Positions 11,754 through 21,868 of a stretch of 64,000 nucleotides of DNA are shown here, in pieces. The stretch's first letter is position 1. The number at the start of each line of letters is the position of its first letter. The translations under genes were made by a program, and so were the position numbers. The stretch is from NCBI RefSeq assembly GCF_932526225.1, contig NC_064040.1, positions 560,001 to 624,000 on the forward strand, given 5' to 3'. Source of the stretch: Nematostella vectensis (Eukaryota; Cnidaria; Anthozoa; Actiniaria; Edwardsiidae). Under the pieces are notes generated by a model. That model saw nothing but the letters and a program-made list of their open reading frames with translations. It searched no databases and had not been told where the DNA came from.

Positions 11754-11763
11754 CAGGATCCTG
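11754..11763. other. 10-bp perfect palindrome containing a BamHI site
   Basis: CAGGATCCTG is a perfect palindrome present once per monomer. It is lost in a few units, for example GGATCATG near 38666 and 55522, GGATCCTTA near 21245 and 45205, and GGATTATG in the inverted arm near 62646. A BamHI digest of this locus would release a ~547-bp ladder. Confidence 0.85.
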
Positions 11764-11828
11764 AACAAAGCATGAGCACATCAAAGATGCTGAGAGTACA
11801 TAAAAATGTCCCTATACCTTCTTTTTAT

Positions 11829-11867
11829 GTCATGACACACCAAGAACAGTATAATTAAGTATCGATA
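11829..11867. other. Two further 8-bp palindromes, GTCATGAC and TATCGATA
   Basis: GTCATGAC lies at 11829-11836 and TATCGATA at 11860-11867, flanking CAAGAACAGTATAATTAAG. Both recur in nearly every monomer. Variants exist: AAGTATGGATATT in units near 2154, 6460, 8096 and 19704 breaks the second palindrome. No known factor site is assigned. Confidence 0.6.
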
Positions 11868-11898
11868 TTTAAAAAAAAATATTAAAGAAAAAAAAAAT
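11868..11898. repeat. A-rich tract ending each monomer
   Basis: Near-pure A sequence interrupted by T or G (AAATAAAGAAAA form, or ATATTAAAG and ACATAAAG variants in particular lineages). It is the main source of monomer length variation, consistent with replication slippage, and is expected to be intrinsically bent or nucleosome-disfavouring. It resembles a poly(A) tail of a retroposon on the + strand, but no target-site duplication can be identified because each copy abuts the next monomer. Confidence 0.85.
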
Positions 11899-14088
11899 AG
11901 GCTATCAGCGGGAATCGAACCCGGGTAGCTGCGTTAGTAGTCAAGTGCCCGCAACGAAAGACTAACGTAGCATTACTGAAGGGAATTGTAATGAAAATTA
12001 CTTTTAATACTATTGGTATCGTAAACTATCCCAAGCAAAGTCACCATCGGACTGGAGGTTACATTCGGGAAAAGCTTCAGGGTTACATTCGGGAATTTGT
12101 TTTACGAGTGTAACCTCCAAAAGGTTACAATCAATAATTTTTTTCCGAATGTAAATTCCAAAAAGTAACATTAGGAATAATAAAACAGTATACTCGGAAA
12201 AAAAGGTATATCAATCTATCGAGCGCTATGCTCTATGTTAGAATCTACTTAATCAAGTTATCCAAGGAATCTAGTTAGTTCTTGTGCGCATAAAATATGT
12301 ACAGGATCCTGAACAAAGCATGAGCACATCAAAGATGCTGAGAGTACATCAAAATGTCCCTATACCTTTTTTTTATGTCATGACACACCAAGAACAGTAT
12401 AATTAAGTATCGATATTTTTAAAAAAAAATAAAGAAAAAAAAAATAGGCTATCAGCGGGAATCGAACCCGGGTAGTTGCGTTAGTAGTCAAGTGCCCGCA
12501 ACGAAAGACTAACGTGGCATTGCTGAAGGGAATCGTAATGAAAATTACTTTTAATACTATTGGTATCGTAAACTATCCCAAGCAAAGTCAACATCGGACT
12601 GGAGGTTACATTCGGGAAAAGCTTCAGGGTTACATTCGGGAATTTGTTTTACGAGTGTAACCTCCAAAAGGTTACAATCAATATTTTTTTTCCGAATGTA
12701 AATTCCAAAAAGTAACATTAGGAAAAATAAAACAGTATACTCGGAAAAAAAGGTATATCAATCTATCGAGCGCTATGCTCTATGTTAGAATCTACTTAAT
12801 CAAGTTATCCAAGGAATCTAGTTAGTTCTTGTGCGCATAAAATATGTACAGGATCCTGAACAAAGCATGAGCACATCAAAGATGCTGAGAGTACATAAAA
12901 ATGTCCCTATACCTTCTTTTTATGTCATGACACACCAAGAACAGTATAATTAAGTATCGATATTTAAAAAAAAAAAAATAAAGAAAAAAAAAATAGGCTA
13001 TCAGCGGGAATCGAACCCGGGTCGCTTCGGTAGTAGTCAAGTGCCCGCAACGAAAGACTAACGTGGCATTGCTGAAGGGAATTGTAATGAAAATTACTTT
13101 TAATACTATTGGTATCGTAAACTATCCCAAGCAAAGTCACCATCGGACTGGAGGTTACATTCGGGAAAAGCTTTAGGGTTACATTCGGGAATTTGTTTTA
13201 CGAGTGTAACCTCCAAAAGGTTACAATCCATAATTTTTTTTCCGAATGTAAATTCCAAAAAGTAACATTAGGAAAAATAAAACAGTATACTCGGAAAAAA
13301 AGGTATATCAATCTATCTAGCGCTATGCTCTATGTTAGAATCTACTTAATCAAGTTATCCAAGGAATCTAGTTAGTTCTTGTGTGCATAAAATATGTACA
13401 GGATCCTGAACAAAGCATGAGCAGATCAAAGATGCTGAGAGTACATCAAAATGTCCCTATACCTTCTTTTTATGTCATGACACACCAAGAACAGTATAAT
13501 TAAGTATCGATATTTAAAAAAAAAAATAAAGAAAAAATAATAGGCTATCAGCGGGAATCGAACCCGGGTCGCTGCGTTAGTAGTCAAGTGCCCGCAACGA
13601 AAGACTAACGTTGCATTGCTAAAGGGAATTGTAATGAAAATTACTTTTAATACTATTGGTATCGTAAACTATCCCAAGCAAAGTCACCATCGGACTGGAG
13701 GTTACATTCGGGAAAAGCTTCAGGGTTACATTCGGGAATTTGTTTTACGAGTGTAACCTCCAAAAGGTTACAATCGATAATTTTTTTTCCGAATGTAAAT
13801 TCCAAAAAGTAGCATTAGGAAAAATAAAACAGTATACTCGGAAAAAAGGTATATCAATCTATCGAGCGCTATGCTCTATGTTAGAATCTACTTAATCAAG
13901 TTATCCAAGGAATCTAGTTAGTTCTTGTGTGCATAAAATATGTACAGGATCCTGAACAAAGCATGAGCACATCAAAGATTCTGAGAGTACATAAAAATGT
14001 CCCTATACCTTCTTTTTATGTCATGACACACCAAGAACAGTATAATTAAGTATCGATATTAAAAAAAAAAAATAAAGAAAAAAAAATA

Positions 14089-16827
14089 GGCTATTAGCGG
14101 GAATTGAACCCGGGTCGCTGCGTTAGTAGTCAAGTGCCCGCAACGAAAGACTAACGTGGCATTGCTGAAGGGAATTGTAATGAAAATTACTTTTAATACT
14201 ATTGGTATCGTAAACTATCCCAAGCAAAGTCACCATCGGACTGGAGGTTACATTCGGGAAAAGCTTCAGGGTTACATTCGGGAATTTGTTTTACGAGTGT
14301 AACCTCCAAAAGGTTACAATCGATAATTTTTTTTCGGAATGTAAATTCCAAAAAGTAACATTAGGAAAAATAAAACAGTATACTCGGAAAAAAAAGGTAT
14401 ATCAATCTATCGAGCGCTATGCTCTATGTTAGAATCTACTTAATCAAGTTATCCAAGAAATCTAGTTAGTTCTTGTGTGCATAAAATATGTGCAGGATCC
14501 TGAACAAAGCATGAGCACATCAAAGATGCTGAGGGTACATAAAAATGTCCCTATACCTTCTTTTTATGTCATGACACACCAAGAACAGTATAATTAAGTA
14601 TCGATATTTAAAAAAAAATATTAAAGAAAAAAAAAATAGGCTATCAGCGGGAATCGAACCCGGGTAGCTGCGTTAGTAGTCAAGTGCCCGCAACGAAAGA
14701 CTAACGTAGCATTACTGAAGGGAATTGTAATGAAAATTACTTTTAATACTATTGGTATCGTAAACTATCCCAAGCAAAGTCACCATCGGACTGGAGGTTA
14801 CATTCGGGAAAAGCTTCAGGGTTACATTCGGGAATTTGTTTTACGAGTGTAACCTCCAAAAGGTTACAATCAATAATTTTTTTCCGAATGTAAATTCCAA
14901 AAAGTAACATTAGGAATAATAAAACAGTATACTCGGAAAAAAAGGTATATCAATCTATCGAGCGCTATGCTCTATGTTAGAATCTACTTAATCAAGTTAT
15001 CCAAGGAATCTAGTTAGTTCTTGTGCGCATAAAATATGTACAGGATCCTGAACAAAGCATGAGCACATCAAAGATGCTGAGAGTACATCAAAATGTCCCT
15101 ATACCTTTTTTTTATGTCATGACACACCAAGAACAGTATAATTAAGTATCGATATTTTTAAAAAAAAATAAAGAAAAAAAAAATAGGCTATCAGCGGGAA
15201 TCGAACCCGGGTAGTTGCGTTAGTAGTCAAGTGCCCGCAACGAAAGACTAACGTGGCATTGCTGAAGGGAATCGTAATGAAAATTACTTTTAATACTATT
15301 GGTATCGTAAACTATCCCAAGCAAAGTCAACATCGGACTGGAGGTTACATTCGGGAAAAGCTTCAGGGTTACATTCGGGAATTTGTTTTACGAGTGTAAC
15401 CTCCAAAAGGTTACAATCAATATTTTTTTTCCGAATGTAAATTCCAAAAAGTAACATTAGGAAAAATAAAACAGTATACTCGGAAAAAAAGGTATATCAA
15501 TCTATCGAGCGCTATGCTCTATGTTAGAATCTACTTAATCAAGTTATCCAAGGAATCTAGTTAGTTCTTGTGCGCATAAAATATGTACAGGATCCTGAAC
15601 AAAGCATGAGCACATCAAAGATGCTGAGAGTACATAAAAATGTCCCTATACCTTCTTTTTATGTCATGACACACCAAGAACAGTATAATTAAGTATCGAT
15701 ATTTAAAAAAAAAAAAATAAAGAAAAAAAAAATAGGCTATCAGCGGGAATCGAACCCGGGTCGCTTCGGTAGTAGTCAAGTGCCCGCAACGAAAGACTAA
15801 CGTGGCATTGCTGAAGGGAATTGTAATGAAAATTACTTTTAATACTATTGGTATCGTAAACTATCCCAAGCAAAGTCACCATCGGACTGGAGGTTACATT
15901 CGGGAAAAGCTTTAGGGTTACATTCGGGAATTTGTTTTACGAGTGTAACCTCCAAAAGGTTACAATCCATAATTTTTTTTCCGAATGTAAATTCCAAAAA
16001 GTAACATTAGGAAAAATAAAACAGTATACTCGGAAAAAAAGGTATATCAATCTATCTAGCGCTATGCTCTATGTTAGAATCTACTTAATCAAGTTATCCA
16101 AGGAATCTAGTTAGTTCTTGTGTGCATAAAATATGTACAGGATCCTGAACAAAGCATGAGCAGATCAAAGATGCTGAGAGTACATCAAAATGTCCCTATA
16201 CCTTCTTTTTATGTCATGACACACCAAGAACAGTATAATTAAGTATCGATATTTAAAAAAAAAAATAAAGAAAAAATAATAGGCTATCAGCGGGAATCGA
16301 ACCCGGGTCGCTGCGTTAGTAGTCAAGTGCCCGCAACGAAAGACTAACGTTGCATTGCTAAAGGGAATTGTAATGAAAATTACTTTTAATACTATTGGTA
16401 TCGTAAACTATCCCAAGCAAAGTCACCATCGGACTGGAGGTTACATTCGGGAAAAGCTTCAGGGTTACATTCGGGAATTTGTTTTACGAGTGTAACCTCC
16501 AAAAGGTTACAATCGATAATTTTTTTTCCGAATGTAAATTCCAAAAAGTAGCATTAGGAAAAATAAAACAGTATACTCGGAAAAAAGGTATATCAATCTA
16601 TCGAGCGCTATGCTCTATGTTAGAATCTACTTAAGCAAGTTATCCAAGGAATCTAGTTAGTTCTTGTGTGCATAAAATATGTACAGGATCCTGAACAAAG
16701 CATGAGCACATCAAAGATTCTGAGAGTACATAAAAATGTCCCTATACCTTCTTTTTATGTCATGACACACCAAGAACAGTATAATTAAGTATCGATATTA
16801 AAAAAAAAAAATAAAGAAAAAAAAATA
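14089..16827 (+). repeat. Five-monomer block, second copy (2739 bp)
   Basis: Monomers start at 14089, 14639, 15186, 15735 and 16282, each exactly 2739 bp after its partner. Almost no substitutions separate the copies; two that I see are GAGAGTACAT to GAGGGTACAT near 14533 and TTAATCAAG to TTAAGCAAG near 16632. This indicates a recent tandem duplication. The first unit starts GGCTATTAGCGGGAATTG, a form shared by the truncated unit at 16828 but not by 11350, so the crossover lies within the first part of 11350/14089. Confidence 0.93.
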
Positions 16828-17022
16828 GGCTATTAGCGGGAATTGAACCCGGGTCGCTGCGTTAGTAGTCAAGTGCCCGCAACGAAAGACTAACGTGGCA
16901 TTGCTGAAGGGAATTGTAATGAAAATTACTTTTAATACTATTGGTATCGTGAACTATCCCAAGCAAAGTCACCATCGGACTGGAGGTTACATTCGGGAAA
17001 AGCTTTAGGGTTACATTCGGGA
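16828..17022 (+). repeat. Truncated 195-bp monomer
   Basis: A normal start (tRNA-like module, then GGAGGTTACATTCGGG) runs to the second GTTACATTCGGGA and then joins directly to TTCGAACCC, the B-box region of the next unit. About 350 bp of body, palindromes and A-tract are missing. The junction lies at 17022-17024, where both parents contain CGGGAAT, so the deletion joined short homologous words. The same structure occurs at 60558-60752. Confidence 0.9.
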
Positions 17023-17553
17023 TTCGAACCCTAGTCGCTGCGTTAGTAGTCAAGTGCCCGCAACGAAAGACTAACGTGGCATTGCTGAAGGGAATTGTAA
17101 TGAAAATTACTTTTAATACTATTGGTATTGTAAACTATCCCAAGCAAAGTCACCATCGGACTGGAGGTTACCTTCGGGAAAAGCTTCAGGGTTACATTCG
17201 GGAATTTGTTTTACGAGTGTAACCTCCAAAAGGTTACAATCGATAATTTTTTTTCCGAATGTAAATTCCAAAAAGTAACATTAGGACAAATAAAACAGTA
17301 TACTCGGAAAAAAAGGTATATCAATCTATCGAGCGCTATGCTCTATGTTAGAATCTAATTAATCAAGTTATCCAAGGAATCTAGTTAGTTCTTGTGTGCA
17401 TAAAATATGTACAGGATCCTGAACAAAGCATGAGCACATCAAAGATGCTGAGAGTACATCAAAATGTCCCTATACCTTCTTTTTATGTCATGACCCACCA
17501 AGAACAGTATAATTAAGTATCGATATTTGAAAAAAAATAAAGAAACAAAAATA
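17023..17553 (+). repeat. Monomer fused to the truncated unit (531 bp)
   Basis: Lacks the first ~16 bp (GGCTATCAGCGGG...) because of the fusion and is otherwise a full unit. Private marks shared with 60753-61283: GGTTACCTTCGGG, GAATCTAATTAATC, GACCCACCAAG and a tail GATATTTGAAA...AGAAACAAAAATAGG. It reads CCCTAGTCG where 60753-61283 has CCCGGGTCG. Confidence 0.9.
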
Positions 17554-20289
17554 GGCTATCAGCGGGAATGCAACCCGGGTCGCAGCGTTAGTAGTCAAGT
17601 GTCCGCAACGAAAGACTAACGTGGCATTGCTGAAGGGAATTGTAATAAAAATTACTTTTAATACTATTGGTATCGTAAACTATCCCAAGAAAAGTCACCA
17701 TCGGACTGGAGGTTACATTCGGGAAAAGCTTCAGGGTTACATTCGGGAATTTGTTTTACGAGTGTAACCTCCAAAAGGTTACAATCGATAATTTTTTTTT
17801 CGGAATGTAAATTCCAAAAAGTAACATTAGGAAAAATAAAACAGTATACTCGGAAAAGAGGTATATCAATCTATCGAGCGCTATGCTCTATGTTAGAATC
17901 TACTTAATCAAGTTATCCAAGAAATCTAGTTAGTTTTTGTGTGCATAAAATATGTGCAGGATCCTGAACAAAGCATGAGCACATCAAAGATGCTGAGAGT
18001 ACATAAAAATGAGCCCTATACCTTCTTTTTATGTCATGACACACCAAGAACAGTATAATTAAGTATCGATATTTAAAAAAAAAATAAAGAAAAAAAATAG
18101 GCTATCAGCGGGAATCGAACCCGGGTCTCTGCGTTAGTAGTCAAGTGCCCGCAACGAAAGACTAACGTGGCATTGCTGAAGGGAATTGTAATGAAAATTA
18201 CTTTTAATACTATTGGTATCGTAAACTATCCCAAGCAAAGTCACCATCGGACTAAAGGTTACATTCGGGAAAAGCTTTAGGGTTACATTCGGGACTTTGT
18301 TTTACAAGTGTAACCTCCAAAAGGTTACAATCGATAATTTTTTTTCCGAATGTAAATTCCAAAAAGTAACATTAGGAAAATAAAACAGTATACTCGGTAA
18401 AAAAGGTATATCAATCTATAGAGCGCTATGCTCTATGTTAGAATCTACTTAATCAAGTTATCCAAGTAATCTAGTTAGTTCTTGTGTGCATAAAATATGT
18501 ACAGGATCCTGAACAAAGCATGAGCACATCAAAGATGCTGAGAGTACATAAAAATGTCCCTATACCTTCTTTTTATGTCATGACAAACCAAGAACAGTAT
18601 AAATAAGTATCGATATTTAAAAAAAAATAAAGAAAAAAAAATAGGCTATCAGCGGGAATCGAACCCGGGTGGCTGCGGTAGTAGTCAAGTGCCCGCAACG
18701 AAAGACTAACGTGGCATTGCTGAAGGGAATTGTAATGAAAATTACTGTTAATACTATTGGTATCGTAAACTATCCCAAGCAAAGTCACCATCGGACTGGA
18801 GGTTACATTCGGGAAAAGCTTCAGGGTTACATTCGGGAATTTGTTTTACGAGTGTAACCTCCAAAAGGTTACAATCGATAATTTTTTTCCGAATGTAAAT
18901 TCCAAAAAGTAACATTAGGAAAAATAAAACAGTATACTCGGAAAAAAAGGTATATCAATCTATCGAGCGCTATGCTCTATGTTAGAATCTACATAATCAA
19001 GTTATCCAAGAAATCTAGTTAGTTCTTGTGTGAATAGAATATGTACAGGATCCTGAACAAAGCATGAGCACATCAAAGATGCTGAGAGTACATAAAAATG
19101 TCCCTATACCTTCTTTTTATGTCATGACACACCAAGAACAGTATAATTAAGTATCGATATTTAAAAAAAAAAAAAATAAAGAAAAAAAAATAGGCTATCA
19201 GCGGGAATCGAACCCGGGTGTATGCGTTAGTAGTCAAGTGCCCGCAACGAAAGACTAACGTGGCATTGCTGAAGAGAATTGTAATGAAAATTACTTTTAA
19301 TACTATTGGTATCGTAAACTATCCCAAGCAAAGTCACCATCGGACTTGAGGTTACATTCGGGAAAAGCTTCAGGGTTACATTCGGGAATTTGTTTTACGA
19401 GTGTAACCTCCAAAAGGTTACCATCGATAATTTTTTTTCCGAATGTAAATTTCAAAAAGTAACATTAGGAAAAATAAAACAGTATACTCGGAAAAAAAGG
19501 TATATCAATCTATCGAGCGCTATGCTCTATGTTAGAATCTACTTAATCAAGTTATCCAAGGAATCTAGTTAGTTCTTGTGTGCATAAAATATGTACAGGA
19601 TCCTGAACAAAGCATGAGCACATCAAAGATGCTGAGAGTACATCAAAATGTCCCTATACCTTCTTTTTATGTCATGACACACCAAGAACAGTATAATTAA
19701 GTATGGATATTTAAAAAAAAAAAAAAAGAAAAAAAAATAGGCTATCAGCGGGAATGCAACCCGGGTCGCTGCGTTAGTAGTCAAGTGCCCGCAACGAAAG
19801 ACTAACGTGGCATTGCTGAAGGGAATTGTAATGAAAATTACTTTTAATACTATTGGTATCGTAAACTATCCCAAGCAAAGTCACCATCGGACTGGAGGTT
19901 ACATTCGGGAAAAGCTTCAGGGTTACATTCGAGAATTTGTTTTACGAGTGTAACCTCCAAAAGGTTACAATCGATAATTTTTTTTTGGAATGTAAATTCC
20001 AAAAAGTAACATTAGGAAAAATAAAACAGTATACTCGGAAAAAAAGGTATATCAATCTATCGAGCGCTATGCTCTATGTTAGAATCTACTTAATCAAGTT
20101 ATCCAAGGAATCTAGTTAGTTTTTGTGTGAATAGAATATGTACAGGATCCTGAACAAAGCATGAGCACATCAAAGATGCTGAGAGTACATAAAAATGTCC
20201 CTATACCTTCTTTTTATGTCATGACACACCAAGAACAGTATAATTAAGTATCGATATTTAAAAAAAAAAAAAATAAAGAAAAAAAAATA
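17554..20289 (+). repeat. Start of HOR instance B: five monomers matching units 1-5
   Basis: Monomers start at 17554, 18100, 18644, 19193 and 19740 and match units at 4, 550, 1093, 1642 and 2190 with offset about 17550. Marks include GTGTCCGCAACG, GGGTCTCTGCG, GGGTGGCTGCGG and the AAGTATGGATATT tail. The unit at 19193 reads GGGTGTATGCG where the left copy reads GGGTGGATGCG, so the copies have diverged slightly. Confidence 0.9.
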
Positions 20290-21384
20290 GGCTATCAGCG
20301 GGAATCGAACCCGGGTGTATGCGTTAGTAGTCAAGTGCCCGCAACGAAAGACTAACGTGGCATTGCTGAAGAGAATTGTAATGAAAATTACTTTTAATAC
20401 TATTGGTATCGTAAACTATCCCAAGCAAAGTCACCATCGGACTTGAGGTTACATTCGGGAAAAGCTTCAGGGTTACATTCGGGAATTTGTTTTACGAGTG
20501 TAACCTCCAAAAGGTTACCATCGATAATTTTTTTTCCGAATGTAAATTTCAAAAAGTAACATTAGGAAAAATAAAACAGTATACTCGGAAAAAAAGGTAT
20601 ATCAATCTATCGAGCGCTATGCTCTATGTTAGAATCTACTTAATCAAGTTATCCAAGGAATCTAGTTAGTTCTTGTGTGCATAAAATATGTACAGGATCC
20701 TGAACAAAGCATGAGCACATCAAAGATGCTGAGAGTACATCAAAATGTCCCTATACCTTCTTTTTATGTCATGACACACCAAGAACAGTATAATTAAGTA
20801 TGGATATTTAAAAAAAAAAAAAAAGAAAAAAAAATAGGCTATCAGCGGGAATGCAACCCGGGTCGCTGCGTTAGTAGTCAAGTGCCCGCAACGAAAGACT
20901 AACGTGGCATTGCTGAAGGGAATTGTAATGAAAATTACTTTTAATACTATTGGTATCGTAAACTATCCCAAGCAAAGTCACCATCGGACTGGAGGTTACA
21001 TTCGGGAAAAGCTTCAGGGTTACATTCGAGAATTTGTTTTACGAGTGTAACCTCCAAAAGGTTACAATCGATAATTTTTTTTTGGAATGTAAATTCCAAA
21101 AAGTAACATTAGGAAAAATAAAACAGTATACTCGGAAAAAAAGGTATATCAATCTATCGAGCGCTATGCTCTATGTTAGAATCTACTTAATCAAGTTATC
21201 CAAGGAATCTAGTTAGTTCTTGTGTGCATAAAATATGTACAGGATCCTTAACAAAGCATGAGCACATCAAAGATGCTGAGAGTACATCAAAATGTCCCTA
21301 TACCTTCTTTTTATGTCATGACACACCAAGAACAGTATAATTAAGTATCGATATTTAACAAAAAAAATAAAGAAAAAAAAAATA
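20290..21384 (+). repeat. Two-monomer (about 1.1-kb) tandem duplication
   Basis: Units 20290 and 20837 duplicate 19193 and 19740 (offset 1097), sharing GTGTATGCG, GAAGAGAATTG, CGGACTTGAGG and AAATTTCAAAAAG. The first copy carries a recombinant tail: the unit at 19740 ends with GTGAATAGAATATG, typical of the end of the 18644 unit, which marks the crossover. Confidence 0.85.
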
Positions 21385-21868
21385 GGCTATCAGCGGGAAT
21401 GCAACCCGGGTCGCTGCGTTAGTAGTCAAGTGCCCGCAACGAAAGACTAACGTGGCATTGCTGAAGGGAATTGTAATGAAAATTACTTTTAATACTATTG
21501 GTATCGTAAACTATCCCAAGCAAAGTCACCATCGGACTGGAGGTTACATTCGGGAAAAGCTTCAGGGTTCGGAATGTAAATTCCAAAAAGTAAAATTAGG
21601 AAAAATAAAACAGTATACTCGGAAAAAAAGGTATATCAATCTATCGAGTGCTATGCTCTATGTTAGAATCTACTTAATCAAGTTATCCAAGGAATCTAGT
21701 TAGTTCTTGTGTGCATAAAATATGTACAGGATCCTGAACAAAGCATGAGCACATCAAAGATGCTGAGAGTACATAAAAATGTCCCTATACCTTCTTTTTA
21801 TGTCATGACACACCAAGAACAGTATAATTAAGTATCGATATTAAAAAAAAAAATAAAGAAAAAAAATA
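21385..21868 (+). repeat. 484-bp deletion monomer with a different junction
   Basis: Same length and position of deletion as 2738 and 8684, but the junction reads CAGGGTTCGG (about 21565-21569) and not CAGTTTTCGG. Flanking monomers are the same types as in the left region, and it carries GAGTGCTATG in place of GAGCGCTATG. Confidence 0.92.

Larger units (their letters stand above)
11350..11899 (+). repeat. Representative full monomer (550 bp) with module map
   Basis: Chosen because it keeps most consensus features. Modules on the + strand: tRNA-like 3' half in antisense (11350-11422); short conserved spacer with TGCTGAAGGG and GTAAACTATCCCAAG (to about 11500); GTTACATT motif cluster and hairpins (11503-11626); AT-rich body with TCGAGCGCTATGCTC (GAGC/GCTC inverted repeat); BamHI-site palindrome (11754-11763); GTCATGAC (11829-11836); TATCGATA (11860-11867); A-rich tract (to 11898). 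The following unit starts at 11900 with no spacer. HindIII (AAGCTT) and BamHI (GGATCC) sites occur about once per unit. Confidence 0.97.
11350..14088 (+). repeat. Five-monomer block, first copy (2739 bp)
   Basis: Monomers start at 11350, 11900, 12447, 12996 and 13543. All five reappear in order at a constant offset of 2739 bp. Private marks shared with the second copy include ATATTAAAGAAA, GTAGCATTACTG, ATACCTTTTTTTTATG, GGGTAGTTGCG, GTCAACATCGG, GGTCGCTTCGG, AGCAGATCAAAG and AAAAAATAATAGG. Confidence 0.93.

Noticed and set aside
11350-11899. Hammerhead ribozyme, as found in some animal satellites
   Set aside because: The CUGANGA core followed by GAAA at proper spacing is absent on both strands. 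Near misses such as CTGATAG, CTGAAGG and CTGAGAG break the core.
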